Part shown: one piece after another, positions 40,127 to 48,431 of the stretch
How the letters are laid out: each line of letters opens with the position of its first letter
Position numbering within the stretch: position 1 is the stretch's first letter
Position numbers and translations under genes: made by a program
DNA from: Bilamarchaeum sp040758595
GTDB taxonomy: Archaea > Micrarchaeota > Micrarchaeia > Anstonellales > Bilamarchaeaceae
Assembly (NCBI GenBank): GCA_040758595.1
Contig: JBFLVJ010000013.1
Coordinates: forward strand, 1 to 49,693
DNA length: 49,693 bases
Direction: 5' to 3'
The notes under the pieces: model-generated
Databases searched by the model: none
Told to the model about the DNA's origin: nothing
What the model saw: only the letters and a program-made list of their open reading frames with translations

Positions 40127-41074
40127 ATGCCTTCCTATAAAGTCGAACTCATCTCCCCAAAGACCAAAGAGAAGCTGATGTCGAAGCTCTACTCGTCATC
40201 ATTGCACGAGCGCAAGGCAGCCATCCACGGCACCTGCGTCAAGCTCTTCACGGACTGCCACGGGTTCAAGGACATGTGGGAGGACAACTTCGACATGATG
40301 CCGGACTGGATACGCCCGCACGCGAGATTGTTCGCGGTCAAGGGCCCCCGGTTCCGTGTCAGATACGAACCAATCTCCAAGACCGCGATTGTAGAAAACT
40401 GCGACTACTACGGATGGATAAAGAGCATAGCCCTCGCCATCGTCGCGGATTTCATGGAGGACTTCACATCCGAGCACAGGAGATACTCGGTCCACGGCTC
40501 GTTCATCGACCACCGCGGCCGCGGCATCGCGGTCATAGGCCCGTCCGGCAGCGGCAAGACGACCCTCACATATGGCCTTCTCCTCGATGGCTCCCAAAGC
40601 TTCCTGACCGACGACTGGTTCTTCGTCCGCCTGGCAGACGGCGACACGCTCGTCTATTCATCGGAGAAGAACTCATACATCCGAGGCAACCTGGAGAAGG
40701 ATTGGCCGCAGTACAAGAGCAAGCTCAAGGGAGTGAAATCGGATCAGCAGGGCCGCGCCATCGTCGATGTCAAGCGCCTTTTAGGCGGCAGCCGCATACG
40801 CACAGAATCCACATTGGCATGCACGGTTCTTCTCACAAGAGACAAAAAGCTCCAGCCGCTAAAGAGGCTCTCGCCAGATGAAGCCCTGGCATTCATGCTC
40901 AAGAACGATTTCTGCAATCCTCACCAGCTAATACGCAGCAAAGCCAAGCTCGCGCAGAGGAAAGCGTTCTTCCAGGAATTCTTCAAGCGCGCACCGGTCT
41001 ACCTGCTCAACACGGTTGAGTCGCCTCAGCAGTCACTGGATAGGCTAAAAAAGCTCGCCTCGCAAAACGAGTGA
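40127..41074 (+). CDS. HprK-like P-loop ATPase/kinase
   Basis: 315 residues. Walker A GPSGSGKTT (about 140-148) is followed by LTDDWFFVRL (Walker B-like DD) and a GRAIVDVKRL segment. This resembles the C-terminal catalytic domain of HPr kinase/phosphorylase and related families that phosphorylate proteins or small molecules. No HPr or PTS gene is in the window, so a different substrate is likely. The stop is 2 bases before the agmatinase start (TGATATG), so they form an operon. Confidence 0.72.
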   Translation: MPSYKVELISPKTKEKLMSKLYSSSLHERKAAIHGTCVKLFTDCHGFKDMWEDNFDMMPDWIRPHARLFAVKGPRFRVRYEPISKTAIVENCDYYGWIKSIALAIVADFMEDFTSEHRRYSVHGSFIDHRGRGIAVIGPSGSGKTTLTYGLLLDGSQSFLTDDWFFVRLADGDTLVYSSEKNSYIRGNLEKDWPQYKSKLKGVKSDQQGRAIVDVKRLLGGSRIRTESTLACTVLLTRDKKLQPLKRLSPDEALAFMLKNDFCNPHQLIRSKAKLAQRKAFFQEFFKRAPVYLLNTVESPQQSLDRLKKLASQNE

Positions 41075-41075
41075 T

Positions 41076-41939
41076 ATGGCATTCACGCACTATCGGGCGC
41101 CCTATGCTTTCATGGGGTATCAGAGCCCGCTGGAAGAGAGCAAGGTCGCGGTCATCCAGGTGCCCTATGACGGCACCACCTCTTTCATGGCAGGCACCAG
41201 ATACGGGCCCCATGCGATAATCACCGCGAGCCGCCAGGTCGAGTTCTACGACCGGGAATTGGAGCGCGAAATTGCCATGGAGCTCGGGATCCACACCTAT
41301 GACGAACTTGAGCCTGATATGGGCTCTGCGGAGAAGACGGTCAAGCGTGTCGAAGAGCTCGCGGACGAGGTCATCGAGCAGGGCAAGTTCCCCATCATGT
41401 TCGGGGGCGAGCACTCGGTGAGCGTGGGGATGGTCCGCGCGTTGGCGAAGAAGCACAAGAACCTTTCTGTCCTCCAGATAGACGCCCACTCGGACCTCCG
41501 GGACGAGTATGAAGGCACCAAATACAACCACGCCTGCGCCATGCGCAGGATAAGCGAGCATGTGAAGAGCATGTCGCTGGTCGGCATACGCAGCGTCTGC
41601 AAGGAGGAGATGGACTTCATCAAGAAGAGCAAGCTCGAAGTGCAGTGGGGCAATAAACTGGATGATGACAAGGTCCTCTCCCAACTCACCGATGAGGTCT
41701 ACATCACGATAGACATGGACGGATTCGACCCCTCGGAATGCCCGGGCGTGGGCACTCCTGAACCAAACGGCCTCAAGTGGGAGCAGGTCATCAAGCTGCT
41801 CAAGAAAGTCGCATCCAAGAAAAAGATAGTCGGATTCGACATCGTGGAGATAATGCCGATACCCGGCACCGTCCAGTCCGAGTTCCTCGCAGCCAAGCTC
41901 GCCTACAAGCTGTTGGGCTATTCCTTCATGAAGCGATGA
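41076..41939 (+). CDS. speB: Agmatinase (arginase family ureohydrolase)
   Basis: 287 residues. Binuclear Mn2+ site: GGEHSVS (about 110), DAHSDLRDEY (about 136), NHAC (about 152) and DMDGFDPSECPG (about 211). The reaction is agmatine to putrescine plus urea, for polyamine synthesis. Arginase or guanidinobutyrase activity cannot be excluded. It lies 2 bases after the kinase-like gene. Confidence 0.92.
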   Translation: MAFTHYRAPYAFMGYQSPLEESKVAVIQVPYDGTTSFMAGTRYGPHAIITASRQVEFYDRELEREIAMELGIHTYDELEPDMGSAEKTVKRVEELADEVIEQGKFPIMFGGEHSVSVGMVRALAKKHKNLSVLQIDAHSDLRDEYEGTKYNHACAMRRISEHVKSMSLVGIRSVCKEEMDFIKKSKLEVQWGNKLDDDKVLSQLTDEVYITIDMDGFDPSECPGVGTPEPNGLKWEQVIKLLKKVASKKKIVGFDIVEIMPIPGTVQSEFLAAKLAYKLLGYSFMKR

Positions 41940-41946
41940 AACCCGT

Positions 41947-42702
41947 TTATAGGTGCGCGTCGAAGTAGTCCCTCGCGTGCAGCTGGAACTCCTTGTTGTC
42001 CTCGAATCCGAAGTCCTTGTGCAGCTGCAGCATGTAAGGATGGGGCGAGAAGTGCGGGACGGTCACCGCGAAGCCTTCCATGTCCATGGAGCCCGACTTC
42101 ATCTGCGCACCCCCATACCTCGAATAGACGTTCTTGAACCTCGCCGAATTCGCTGCCTGCTCCTTGGACACTATCTTCCCATCCACCGATTGGTGCAGGA
42201 AGGTGAATGCTATCCTCTTGCTCTCCGTCTTCCCGGTGATCAGATTGAGCATCGGCCTCTCGATCCGGGCGGTTATTCTTATCTCGCGGACATCCTTCAT
42301 TACCGCATATTCGCCCTTATCCAGATGCAACAGCACGAAGGAGGTGAAGAACTCCTTCCCGTCCTTGAAGTTCACGGATTTCGAGAAAACCACGAGCCGC
42401 TCGCCTGCGAAGAACAGGGATCTCATGGCCCCGTGGGCGAACGAGTTGCCAAGCCGCTCGTCTTCTATGGTCAGGTTCTGGAAGTAGTTGTTAGGGACCG
42501 CATAAGCAGCCCTGGCGTCGAACATTGGATAAGCCAGCTTGACGGGCCAGTTCATTGACGTGTAGATGCTTCGTGCTATGGGAGGGAGCCGGTGGGCCAT
42601 GGCCTTGGAGTGCTCCACCCTCGCCTTGTCCTCCTCCAGCATGCCTTCCAGCAGCGACCGGTAGGGCGCGTCCGCCTTCGCTTTCGCGCAAAGATCGCAC
42701 AT
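41947..42702 (-). CDS. Unknown protein with N-terminal CDLC
   Basis: 251 residues. Starts MCDLCAKAKADAPY (one C-x2-C), followed by a globular region rich in beta-strand. DFGFEDNKEFQLHARDYF and FSPHPYMLQLHKDFG near the C-terminus look conserved. No signal or membrane segment. AGGTGG (about 42716-42721) precedes the ATG, and TTAAACTTAAAAA upstream is shared with the divergent gene at 42766. No family recognised. Confidence 0.65.
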   Translation of the reverse strand: MCDLCAKAKADAPYRSLLEGMLEEDKARVEHSKAMAHRLPPIARSIYTSMNWPVKLAYPMFDARAAYAVPNNYFQNLTIEDERLGNSFAHGAMRSLFFAGERLVVFSKSVNFKDGKEFFTSFVLLHLDKGEYAVMKDVREIRITARIERPMLNLITGKTESKRIAFTFLHQSVDGKIVSKEQAANSARFKNVYSRYGGAQMKSGSMDMEGFAVTVPHFSPHPYMLQLHKDFGFEDNKEFQLHARDYFDAHL

Positions 42703-42765
42703 GTGAAAGAAACCACCTCAGTTGTTTTTAAGTTTAATCCCGCCAATAGATGCAGGGGTCTTGTC

Positions 42766-43839
42766 ATGGACAAAAAGAATATCATCATCGCCGGATCGCT
42801 GCTGATGATCGTCATGTTCCTCCTGCAGTCGTTCTATCTCGGCGGGGGGCAGGCAGCTTCCGGTCCTGTCTTCAGGCCTGGAGACAACGTGACCGGAACC
42901 ACTGTCTTCAACGGCACCATCCGCACCTATGATCCATTGCTCTATATGGACCCCGTATCGGACCAGACGTTAATAAACGAGCTCCGGAACCTGCCGGGCG
43001 TCCTAGATGTCAAGAGCGAGACCAACGCCTTGATAGTCCAGACAGAGACCCGCGACGATGTATTCCCGACCGCGCTCTGGCTCTCGGAGCGCAACATCAC
43101 CACGTATTCGGTGGCCAACATCGCGGTCACAAGCAATATGCAGGTCCAGACCGCCACGGGCCTGATGAACGCGACACTGCTCGGGGGCGTGGTCAGGGTG
43201 GTGACCGAGCCCCTCGTGGATGCCGGGGAGCAGGTAGGGGTATCGATGGTCGCGGTGGTCTCTTCGGGCCAGATAATCGATTATTCGTCCGCATCTCTTC
43301 TGATGCAGCCGGTCGATTTCACGATCGAAGCAGAGGTGGTCTCGCTCGATTGGACCACGGTCACGTATTCCGTACCCTGGGAGGAGAGGAACTCCATCGA
43401 CCCATCCGCGTTCGATGAGGCCGAATACCAGAAAGTGGACTCGATTATATTCGAATCTCCGCTCACTCCGAGCCAGGTGATTGCGAAGAAGCAGTTCTCA
43501 TACATAACCTATATCGACGAGAACAGCGCGCAGGTAGAGTCCGGGTTCGACAACCTCACCCGCATCGAGACGAACTTCCAGGACGTCAACTATTCCCTCC
43601 CCTCATCGACACTGGTGATACGGGCCCAGGAGGCGCCTGAAATCAACCTGACGCCCCTATCCAGCTACGATGCCTATACATTGAGGCTCATCGATCCGCC
43701 CTACGAGATGGATTCGCAGACGCTCCAGTTGGAGAGCGAAGAACTATACGTGCCGGGCGACCAGGTGGAGATAAGCATGAGCGTGCTGGTCCTGGGAGGC
43801 AAGGTCCTCTCGGTCAAACGTGTCTCGCTCCCATCCTGA
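42766..43839 (+). CDS. Membrane-anchored extracytoplasmic protein, unknown
   Basis: 357 residues. MDKKNIIIAGSLLMIVMFLL is an N-terminal anchor or signal. The exported part is beta-rich with many N-glycosylation-type sites (for example NVTGTT, NGTIRT, NITTYS, NATLL), no cysteine, and ends SVLVLGGKVLSVKRVS. Repetition of V-x-V strands suggests beta-sandwich domains. AGGGGTC lies 9 bases before the ATG. The 3' end overlaps nadM convergently by 26 bases. Confidence 0.65.
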   Translation: MDKKNIIIAGSLLMIVMFLLQSFYLGGGQAASGPVFRPGDNVTGTTVFNGTIRTYDPLLYMDPVSDQTLINELRNLPGVLDVKSETNALIVQTETRDDVFPTALWLSERNITTYSVANIAVTSNMQVQTATGLMNATLLGGVVRVVTEPLVDAGEQVGVSMVAVVSSGQIIDYSSASLLMQPVDFTIEAEVVSLDWTTVTYSVPWEERNSIDPSAFDEAEYQKVDSIIFESPLTPSQVIAKKQFSYITYIDENSAQVESGFDNLTRIETNFQDVNYSLPSSTLVIRAQEAPEINLTPLSSYDAYTLRLIDPPYEMDSQTLQLESEELYVPGDQVEISMSVLVLGGKVLSVKRVSLPS

Positions 43840-44347
43840 CGAGTTTCTTTATCCTCTCCTCTGCTTCCACCGCATCAAGGACGCTCACCGCACTAGGCGG
43901 CACGTGTTTGGTCCATGCCCGATCCCCCTCGGCCATGAGCTTCCTTATGTTGGAGCCTTCCTTGGGGCCGCGGTCGTAGAAATCGACCTGCTTGACCAGG
44001 ATGCCGTGCTTGGAGAAGAGCATCTTGACCAACTGGTTGTTGGAATATACCTCGTTCACGGTCGGGATATGGCCGAACACATGGTCCACCCACACCCTGT
44101 TGTCGTTGACATCCGGGACCGGGACGATTATCAGACGGGCCAGCTCGGATTTGTTGAAACAGGCCCTGATCATCTCGAGCCTCTCACCGCATGTGAAGGG
44201 GTTCTCGGGGCTGAACGAATCCTCCGAGCTCCCCATGACTATGACCACTTCCTTGAACTTCTTGAGCAGCTTCTTTATGGCATAGTGGTGGCCGTGGTGG
44301 AACGGCTGGAACCTTCCTATGAAAAGAGCGCGTTTTATCGGCTTCAT
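43814..44347 (-). CDS. nadM: Nicotinamide-nucleotide adenylyltransferase, archaeal NadM type
   Basis: 177 residues. GRFQPFHHGH (about 11-20) binds the nucleotide, and GSNIRKLMAEGD (about 133) is the ISTR-like motif for ATP phosphates. It makes NAD from NMN and ATP. The ATG at 44347 was chosen because GTGATG precedes it. 44353 is in frame and overlaps the smc stop (TGATG). It is the second gene of the smc operon. Confidence 0.92.
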   Translation of the reverse strand: MKPIKRALFIGRFQPFHHGHHYAIKKLLKKFKEVVIVMGSSEDSFSPENPFTCGERLEMIRACFNKSELARLIIVPVPDVNDNRVWVDHVFGHIPTVNEVYSNNQLVKMLFSKHGILVKQVDFYDRGPKEGSNIRKLMAEGDRAWTKHVPPSAVSVLDAVEAEERIKKLVRMGARHV

Positions 44348-44352
44348 AAACA

Positions 44353-47300
44353 TCACGTCTGTGTCATCGCCTGTTTGAGCTTTATCCCCACGAGTTTCGA
44401 TACCCCGTTGGCCTTGGTAACCCCTATCACCGAGTCGGAATTCGACATCACGGTGTCGTTGTGTGTGACTATTATGAACTGGCTTCCTTGGCCCAGGCTC
44501 GCGACCAGGTCGGCAAGGTTCTTGCTGTTCGGCTTGTCCAGCGCCGCATCCACTTCGTCGAGGATGTAGAATGGAGCAGGCTTGAACAGCTGCAATGCGA
44601 ACATGAACATGAGCGCCACCAGGGTCTTCTCCCCGCCCGACAAGGCATCGAGCGAGTGTTCCTGGTTGTTCCTGCGCAGCTTTATATACAATCCGCTTTC
44701 GAACGGATTCGAGGGGTCGGTCAGGTGCAGGTGGCCCTGGCCGACGTTGATGTGCTTGAAGAGCTTGCTGAAGTTCTCGCTGACGCTCTCGAAGGTGGCC
44801 ATGAACGCCTCCTTCTTGTGCTCGTCTATCTCCTCTATCATGGAGAGTATGGCTTCCCTCTCGGTGTCGAGCTTCCCGATGCGGTCCTCCACTTCGTCTA
44901 TCTCGGCTTTCTTCTTGTCGAACATGTCTATTGCAGCCATGTTCACGTTCCCCAGCTCGGCCAGGGCCCGCTCGGACTCTGCCACCATCCGGTTCAGTTC
45001 CTCACGGCTTCCCTCTATCATCTCGGCATCCGCATAGGCGCCTTCTTCCGCCTTGAGGTCCTCGAGCCTTGTGGTGGCGGTCGCCTTCTTGATGCCCAGC
45101 TGGTTCTGGTCGCGGGATATCCTGTCAAGCGCCAGCCTTATCTCGCCCCTGGACTTGCCCAGCTCCTGGAACTGGCCTTCGTATTCCTTCATCCGCTCGA
45201 AGAGCTTCTCTATGGCCTTGCTGGCCGAGCTTATCCTCTCCTCCAGCTGCGAGAGCTCGGTCTCCTCTTCCGTTATGAGCTTGGCGGCCTCGGCTATCCT
45301 CGCTTTGGCTTCTTTCTCCTCGTTGAGGTCCTTGGAGAGCCTCTCCTCTTTAGCTAAGAGCTCCTTGCGCCTCAGCGATATCTCCTTGAGCTTGCCTTCC
45401 ATGCCTGTCCTTATAGAAGAGACACTAGCGCTCAAATCGGCTCTCTGCTTTGAGCTCTCCTCGGCGCTCTTCCTGAATTCGCTCTCGGCAGCAACCAGCT
45501 TCCCCTGGAGGGATTCTATCTCATTCTCCATGGGCGAGAGCATCTGTGCGAGCGAATCCTTCTCATTGCCCTTGGATTCGACGGACTGCTCCAGCGCCTT
45601 GATGTCCTTGGACAGCTGCTCCTTCCTCTTGAAGACGTGCTCGTTCTCCTTCCTTCTCTCCTGAAGCATCCTCTCCTGCAGCTCCAGCGTCTTTATCCGC
45701 ACTTCAAGGCGCGATCTCTCGGCCCTTATGCCGTTCTCCTCCTCCCGGATGGAGCTGAGCTCTTCCATGTACGCGTCCTTGGTGCTCTTGGCGTCCGCCA
45801 GCTCTTGCTCTATCTTCTGGAGCGCGTTCGCGCTGAGCATGCTGCTCTGGGAGCGCCCTCCGCTGACCGCGCCCGAGCGCTCGAATATCTCGCCGGATTC
45901 GGTCACCATCCTGGCGCTCCCGATGCCCAGCTTCTTGGCGTCCTCCGGGCTGTCTATGAGCAGCGTGTCCGCGAACACGAACTCGGCGGCCCTGCGCACC
46001 TCGTTCCTGGCCTCTATGACCTCCAGCACCGAGCCGAACCCGCCGGCCTTGGCAGGATGCGGCGTGCGTATGGTATCCAGGGGTATGAAAGTCGCCCTTC
46101 CGGCCTTGGCCCTCTTGAGCTTGTCGATGACTCCGGTGGCGGTGTCCACGCTGTCGACCACCACGTACATGAGCCTGCCCCCTCCGGCGGCTTCCACCGC
46201 ATGGGCATAGCGGGTATCGAAGGTTATGAGTTCTGCAACAGTCCCGTATATCCCTGGGTGGTTGTCCTTCAGGTTGGCTATGAAGCTCAACGCAGGATTC
46301 GCCAGCTGCGGAGAAGCCCTCACCTTGTGGATGGACGCCTTCTCCTTGAGCTCCAAGAGCTCGCGGTCCAGCTCTGCCATCTTGGCGTTTATCTCCTTTA
46401 TGCGCTTGAATGACCTCTCGAGCTCTCCGCTCAGCTTCCCGACCTCTCTCTTGAGGAATTCTATGTCTTCGGCCTCCTCCTGCTCGAACTCCCTGGGCAG
46501 GATGCCGCGCTCCTCCTCCATCTTGGCCTCGATGAGCTCCCTCTTGGCCGATATCTCTGATTCCAGGAGCAGGAGCCTCTCTCTTGCCGAAGAGAGCTCC
46601 TCTTCCTTGGCGTCCAGCGATCTCCTGAGGCTGCTCAGGCCCTCGTCCTCTACCTGTCCGCCTGCGGCCGCCAGGGCCTTCTCGGCTTCCGCCAGGCTCC
46701 CCTTGAGCGTCTCCAGCTCTTTCTCCACGGCCTCGACAGCATCCTTGTCCGCGGCTATCTGGGCCTTGAGCTTCCTGTGTTCGATCCCGAGGGACACCAG
46801 TGCGTCCTCCCGGTCCTTGATCATCTGCTTCCTCGAGCCGATGGAAGCTTTGAGCTCCTCCAGCCTCCTGATGAGCGCGTTGGTCTTCTGCTTGGACTGC
46901 ATCTCTGCGCTGGTCTGCGCCCGCTTGGCGTCCAGTTCTGAGATGCCCCTCTCCACCCCGGCCATCGCCTGCTCCTTCTCATGCCTCTCAGCGGCGAGCT
47001 TCGAGTCCTTCGCGGCGGTCTCCTCCAATTCCTTCTCGAGCCTCTGGACCTCTCTTTTGATGAGGGTGCCCTTGGCATCGGTGAGCTTCTTCTTGGAGTC
47101 TGTGTATCTTATCGCGACCTCTTTCTCCCGGCCCAGTTCGTCTAGGAAGACCCTCCTCTCTCCCAGTATGACGCGGGCCTCCCGGATGCGTCCATCGACG
47201 GTCTGGAGCTCTCCGATGGCCTCCTTCTTCTTGGCCTCGAAGTCGGCGATCCCGGCCACGCTGTCGATGATGCCCCTCCTCTCCTTGCCGTTCATGTTGA

Positions 47301-47715
47301 TTAAGCGCTGCACTTCGCCCTGGGCGATGGTGTTCCGCCCGCTCTCGTCCAGGCTGTGCTTTTTGAGGGTCTCGAGTATCGAGTTCCGGGTCGTGCGTTT
47401 CCCGTTGAGCCGGTACTTTATCTTCCCGTCCTCCCTGATCGCCCTTTTTATCTCGTAGGATTCGCCGCCGTTCTCGCTGCTGAAATGGAGTATGACCTCT
47501 GCGCTCTTGGAGCCGGCATAGATGAGGTCCTTGACCTTCTTGGCTCTTAGCGATCTCAAGCTCTTCTCCCCCATGGCGAAACGTATGGCGTCGCACAGGT
47601 TGGACTTGCCAGAGCCGTTGGGGCCTGCGAAGCAGATGAACGTCTGCGGCAGCTGGACATCGGCGGCCTTGAAGGATTTGAAATTCCTCAGTTTGAGGCG
47701 TGAGATGTAGACCAT
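44353..47715 (-). CDS. smc: Chromosome segregation/condensation protein SMC
   Basis: 1120 residues. Walker A GPNGSGKSN (31-39). A long coiled coil (about 165-465 and 650-990) is broken by the hinge (about 480-640, with GIYGTVAELITFDTRYAHAVEAAGGGRL). Signature LSGGEKTLVALMF (about 1025) and Walker B FYILDEVDAALD (about 1053) are present. SMC dimers organise and segregate DNA with kleisin ScpA, not found here. A TATA-like GCTTTTTAACC (minus, about 47749-47759) lies upstream. Operon with nadM. Confidence 0.96.
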   Translation of the reverse strand: MVYISRLKLRNFKSFKAADVQLPQTFICFAGPNGSGKSNLCDAIRFAMGEKSLRSLRAKKVKDLIYAGSKSAEVILHFSSENGGESYEIKRAIREDGKIKYRLNGKRTTRNSILETLKKHSLDESGRNTIAQGEVQRLINMNGKERRGIIDSVAGIADFEAKKKEAIGELQTVDGRIREARVILGERRVFLDELGREKEVAIRYTDSKKKLTDAKGTLIKREVQRLEKELEETAAKDSKLAAERHEKEQAMAGVERGISELDAKRAQTSAEMQSKQKTNALIRRLEELKASIGSRKQMIKDREDALVSLGIEHRKLKAQIAADKDAVEAVEKELETLKGSLAEAEKALAAAGGQVEDEGLSSLRRSLDAKEEELSSARERLLLLESEISAKRELIEAKMEEERGILPREFEQEEAEDIEFLKREVGKLSGELERSFKRIKEINAKMAELDRELLELKEKASIHKVRASPQLANPALSFIANLKDNHPGIYGTVAELITFDTRYAHAVEAAGGGRLMYVVVDSVDTATGVIDKLKRAKAGRATFIPLDTIRTPHPAKAGGFGSVLEVIEARNEVRRAAEFVFADTLLIDSPEDAKKLGIGSARMVTESGEIFERSGAVSGGRSQSSMLSANALQKIEQELADAKSTKDAYMEELSSIREEENGIRAERSRLEVRIKTLELQERMLQERRKENEHVFKRKEQLSKDIKALEQSVESKGNEKDSLAQMLSPMENEIESLQGKLVAAESEFRKSAEESSKQRADLSASVSSIRTGMEGKLKEISLRRKELLAKEERLSKDLNEEKEAKARIAEAAKLITEEETELSQLEERISSASKAIEKLFERMKEYEGQFQELGKSRGEIRLALDRISRDQNQLGIKKATATTRLEDLKAEEGAYADAEMIEGSREELNRMVAESERALAELGNVNMAAIDMFDKKKAEIDEVEDRIGKLDTEREAILSMIEEIDEHKKEAFMATFESVSENFSKLFKHINVGQGHLHLTDPSNPFESGLYIKLRRNNQEHSLDALSGGEKTLVALMFMFALQLFKPAPFYILDEVDAALDKPNSKNLADLVASLGQGSQFIIVTHNDTVMSNSDSVIGVTKANGVSKLVGIKLKQAMTQT

Positions 47716-47800
47716 CTTATCTTCAACCGAGCCATAATCTCAGGGCAGGTTAAAAAGCATTTCCGGTGGGGGTGGTAAATAGATTACCTATGGACTTCCG

Positions 47801-47868
47801 TTTGAAACGCTCCGCGTTTCAAAATCCAGATGACTCCGTCATCTGTCTCTCGACGAACTTCGTTCGTC
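47801..47868. repeat. Three perfect triloop hairpins in tandem
   Basis: TTTGAAACGC-tcc-GCGTTTCAAA (47801-47823), CAGATGAC-tcc-GTCATCTG (47827-47845) and GACGAAC-ttc-GTTCGTC (47852-47868). Loops are all three pyrimidine-rich bases while stems are unrelated. They lie between smc and the heptad element beside tRNA-Ala. Confidence 0.75.
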
Positions 47869-47874
47869 AAGATC

Positions 47875-47935
47875 GTCCACTTTTTCCTGAGGCGAAACCC
47901 AGGACACAAAACCCGATACAGATGAAAAAGTGGAC
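47875..47935. repeat. Heptad-repeat element, copy 9, abutting tRNA-Ala
   Basis: The 12-base perfect inverted arms GTCCACTTTTTC (47875-47886) and GAAAAAGTGGAC (47924-47935) enclose the units GGCGAAA, CCCAGGA, CACAAAA, CCCGATA. The right arm overlaps the last 5 bases of tRNA-Ala. Homologous to the copy at 10373-10427. The arms would form a tRNA trailer hairpin. Confidence 0.8.
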
Positions 47936-48002
47936 TTGGGGGGAATCGCACCCCCGGCCTCTCCCATGCCAAGGGAGCGCTCTACTGCTGAGCTACAAGC
48001 CC
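47931..48002 (-). tRNA. tRNA-Ala (anticodon GGC)
   Basis: Minus strand: acceptor GGGCTTG/CAAGTCC with the alanine-identity G3-U70 pair, D arm GCTCAGCAGTAGAGC, anticodon arm CTCCC-TTGGCAT-GGGAG, T arm with GGTGCGATTCC and A73. CCA is not encoded. The near-palindromic promoter motif (48024-48047) is placed so that its TATA part lies about 26 bases upstream of the 5' end. Confidence 0.96.
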
Positions 48003-48023
48003 AAAATTTCCTTAGGAGAGACA

Positions 48024-48047
48024 CCGGGTAAATTTTGATCAAACTTC
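48024..48047 (-). promoter_or_regulatory. Near-palindromic promoter motif upstream of tRNA-Ala
   Basis: On the minus strand AAGTTTGATCAAAATT then TACCCGG. The TATA part is centred about 26 bases before the mature 5' end of tRNA-Ala, which independently supports the motif as a promoter. Confidence 0.65.
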
Positions 48048-48091
48048 AGCCGGCCCCACTAAGGATAAGGGATAAAGATATTAAATAATCT

Positions 48092-48316
48092 TCAGGCCGG
48101 TGAGATGAACGTCACTGAGTCGCCGCGAACCAGCACGGTGCCCACGCCCCTCTTCACTTCGCCGTTCACGAGCTGCTCGGCCTTCTCGAGGACGATATTC
48201 ATGTGCACGTCATAGGCTACCATGACTCCCCTGAACTCGTATCCTCCCTTCATACCAACGATAACGGTGTTGTTCAGCGAGCCGTTAAGCACGTCGAACG
48301 GTCTTCTCTCTGGCAT
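48092..48316 (-). CDS. LSm (Sm-like) RNA-binding protein
   Basis: 74 residues, usual length. Sm1 (PFDVLNGSLNNTVIVGMKGGYEFRGVMVAYDVHMNI region, 6-41) and Sm2 (GTVLVRGDSVTFI, about 59-71) are clear. Archaeal Sm proteins form heptameric rings that bind U-rich RNA. GAGGTGAG precedes the ATG. TGTTTATAAAG (minus, about 48361-48371) is the likely TATA box. Confidence 0.94.
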   Translation of the reverse strand: MPERRPFDVLNGSLNNTVIVGMKGGYEFRGVMVAYDVHMNIVLEKAEQLVNGEVKRGVGTVLVRGDSVTFISPA

Positions 48317-48387
48317 AAAATCTCACCTCAAAAACAAAGTTTTCTAATCTATTATCGTAGTCTTTATAAACATGCGTCAATTCTCAT

Positions 48388-48412
48388 GGAGTTTGATGAA
48401 ACTTTAACCTCG
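48388..48412 (+). promoter_or_regulatory. Reversed copy of the near-palindromic promoter motif
   Basis: On the plus strand GAGTTTGATGAAACTT then TAACCTCG. If it acted as a promoter it would fire rightward into the 3' end of the NYN gene (antisense). Alternatively it is a regulator site about 30 bases upstream of the LSm TATA box. Confidence 0.45.
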
Positions 48413-48431
48413 TTTTGCTCATGGGAAAGTC

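Noticed and set aside
46226..47458. 410-codon plus-strand open frame
   Set aside because: Antisense to smc. Serine-rich translation is the mirror of the coiled coil's codon bias.
1..47935. Heptad tracts as CRISPR arrays
   Set aside because: Units are 7 bases with no spacers and no cas genes are present.
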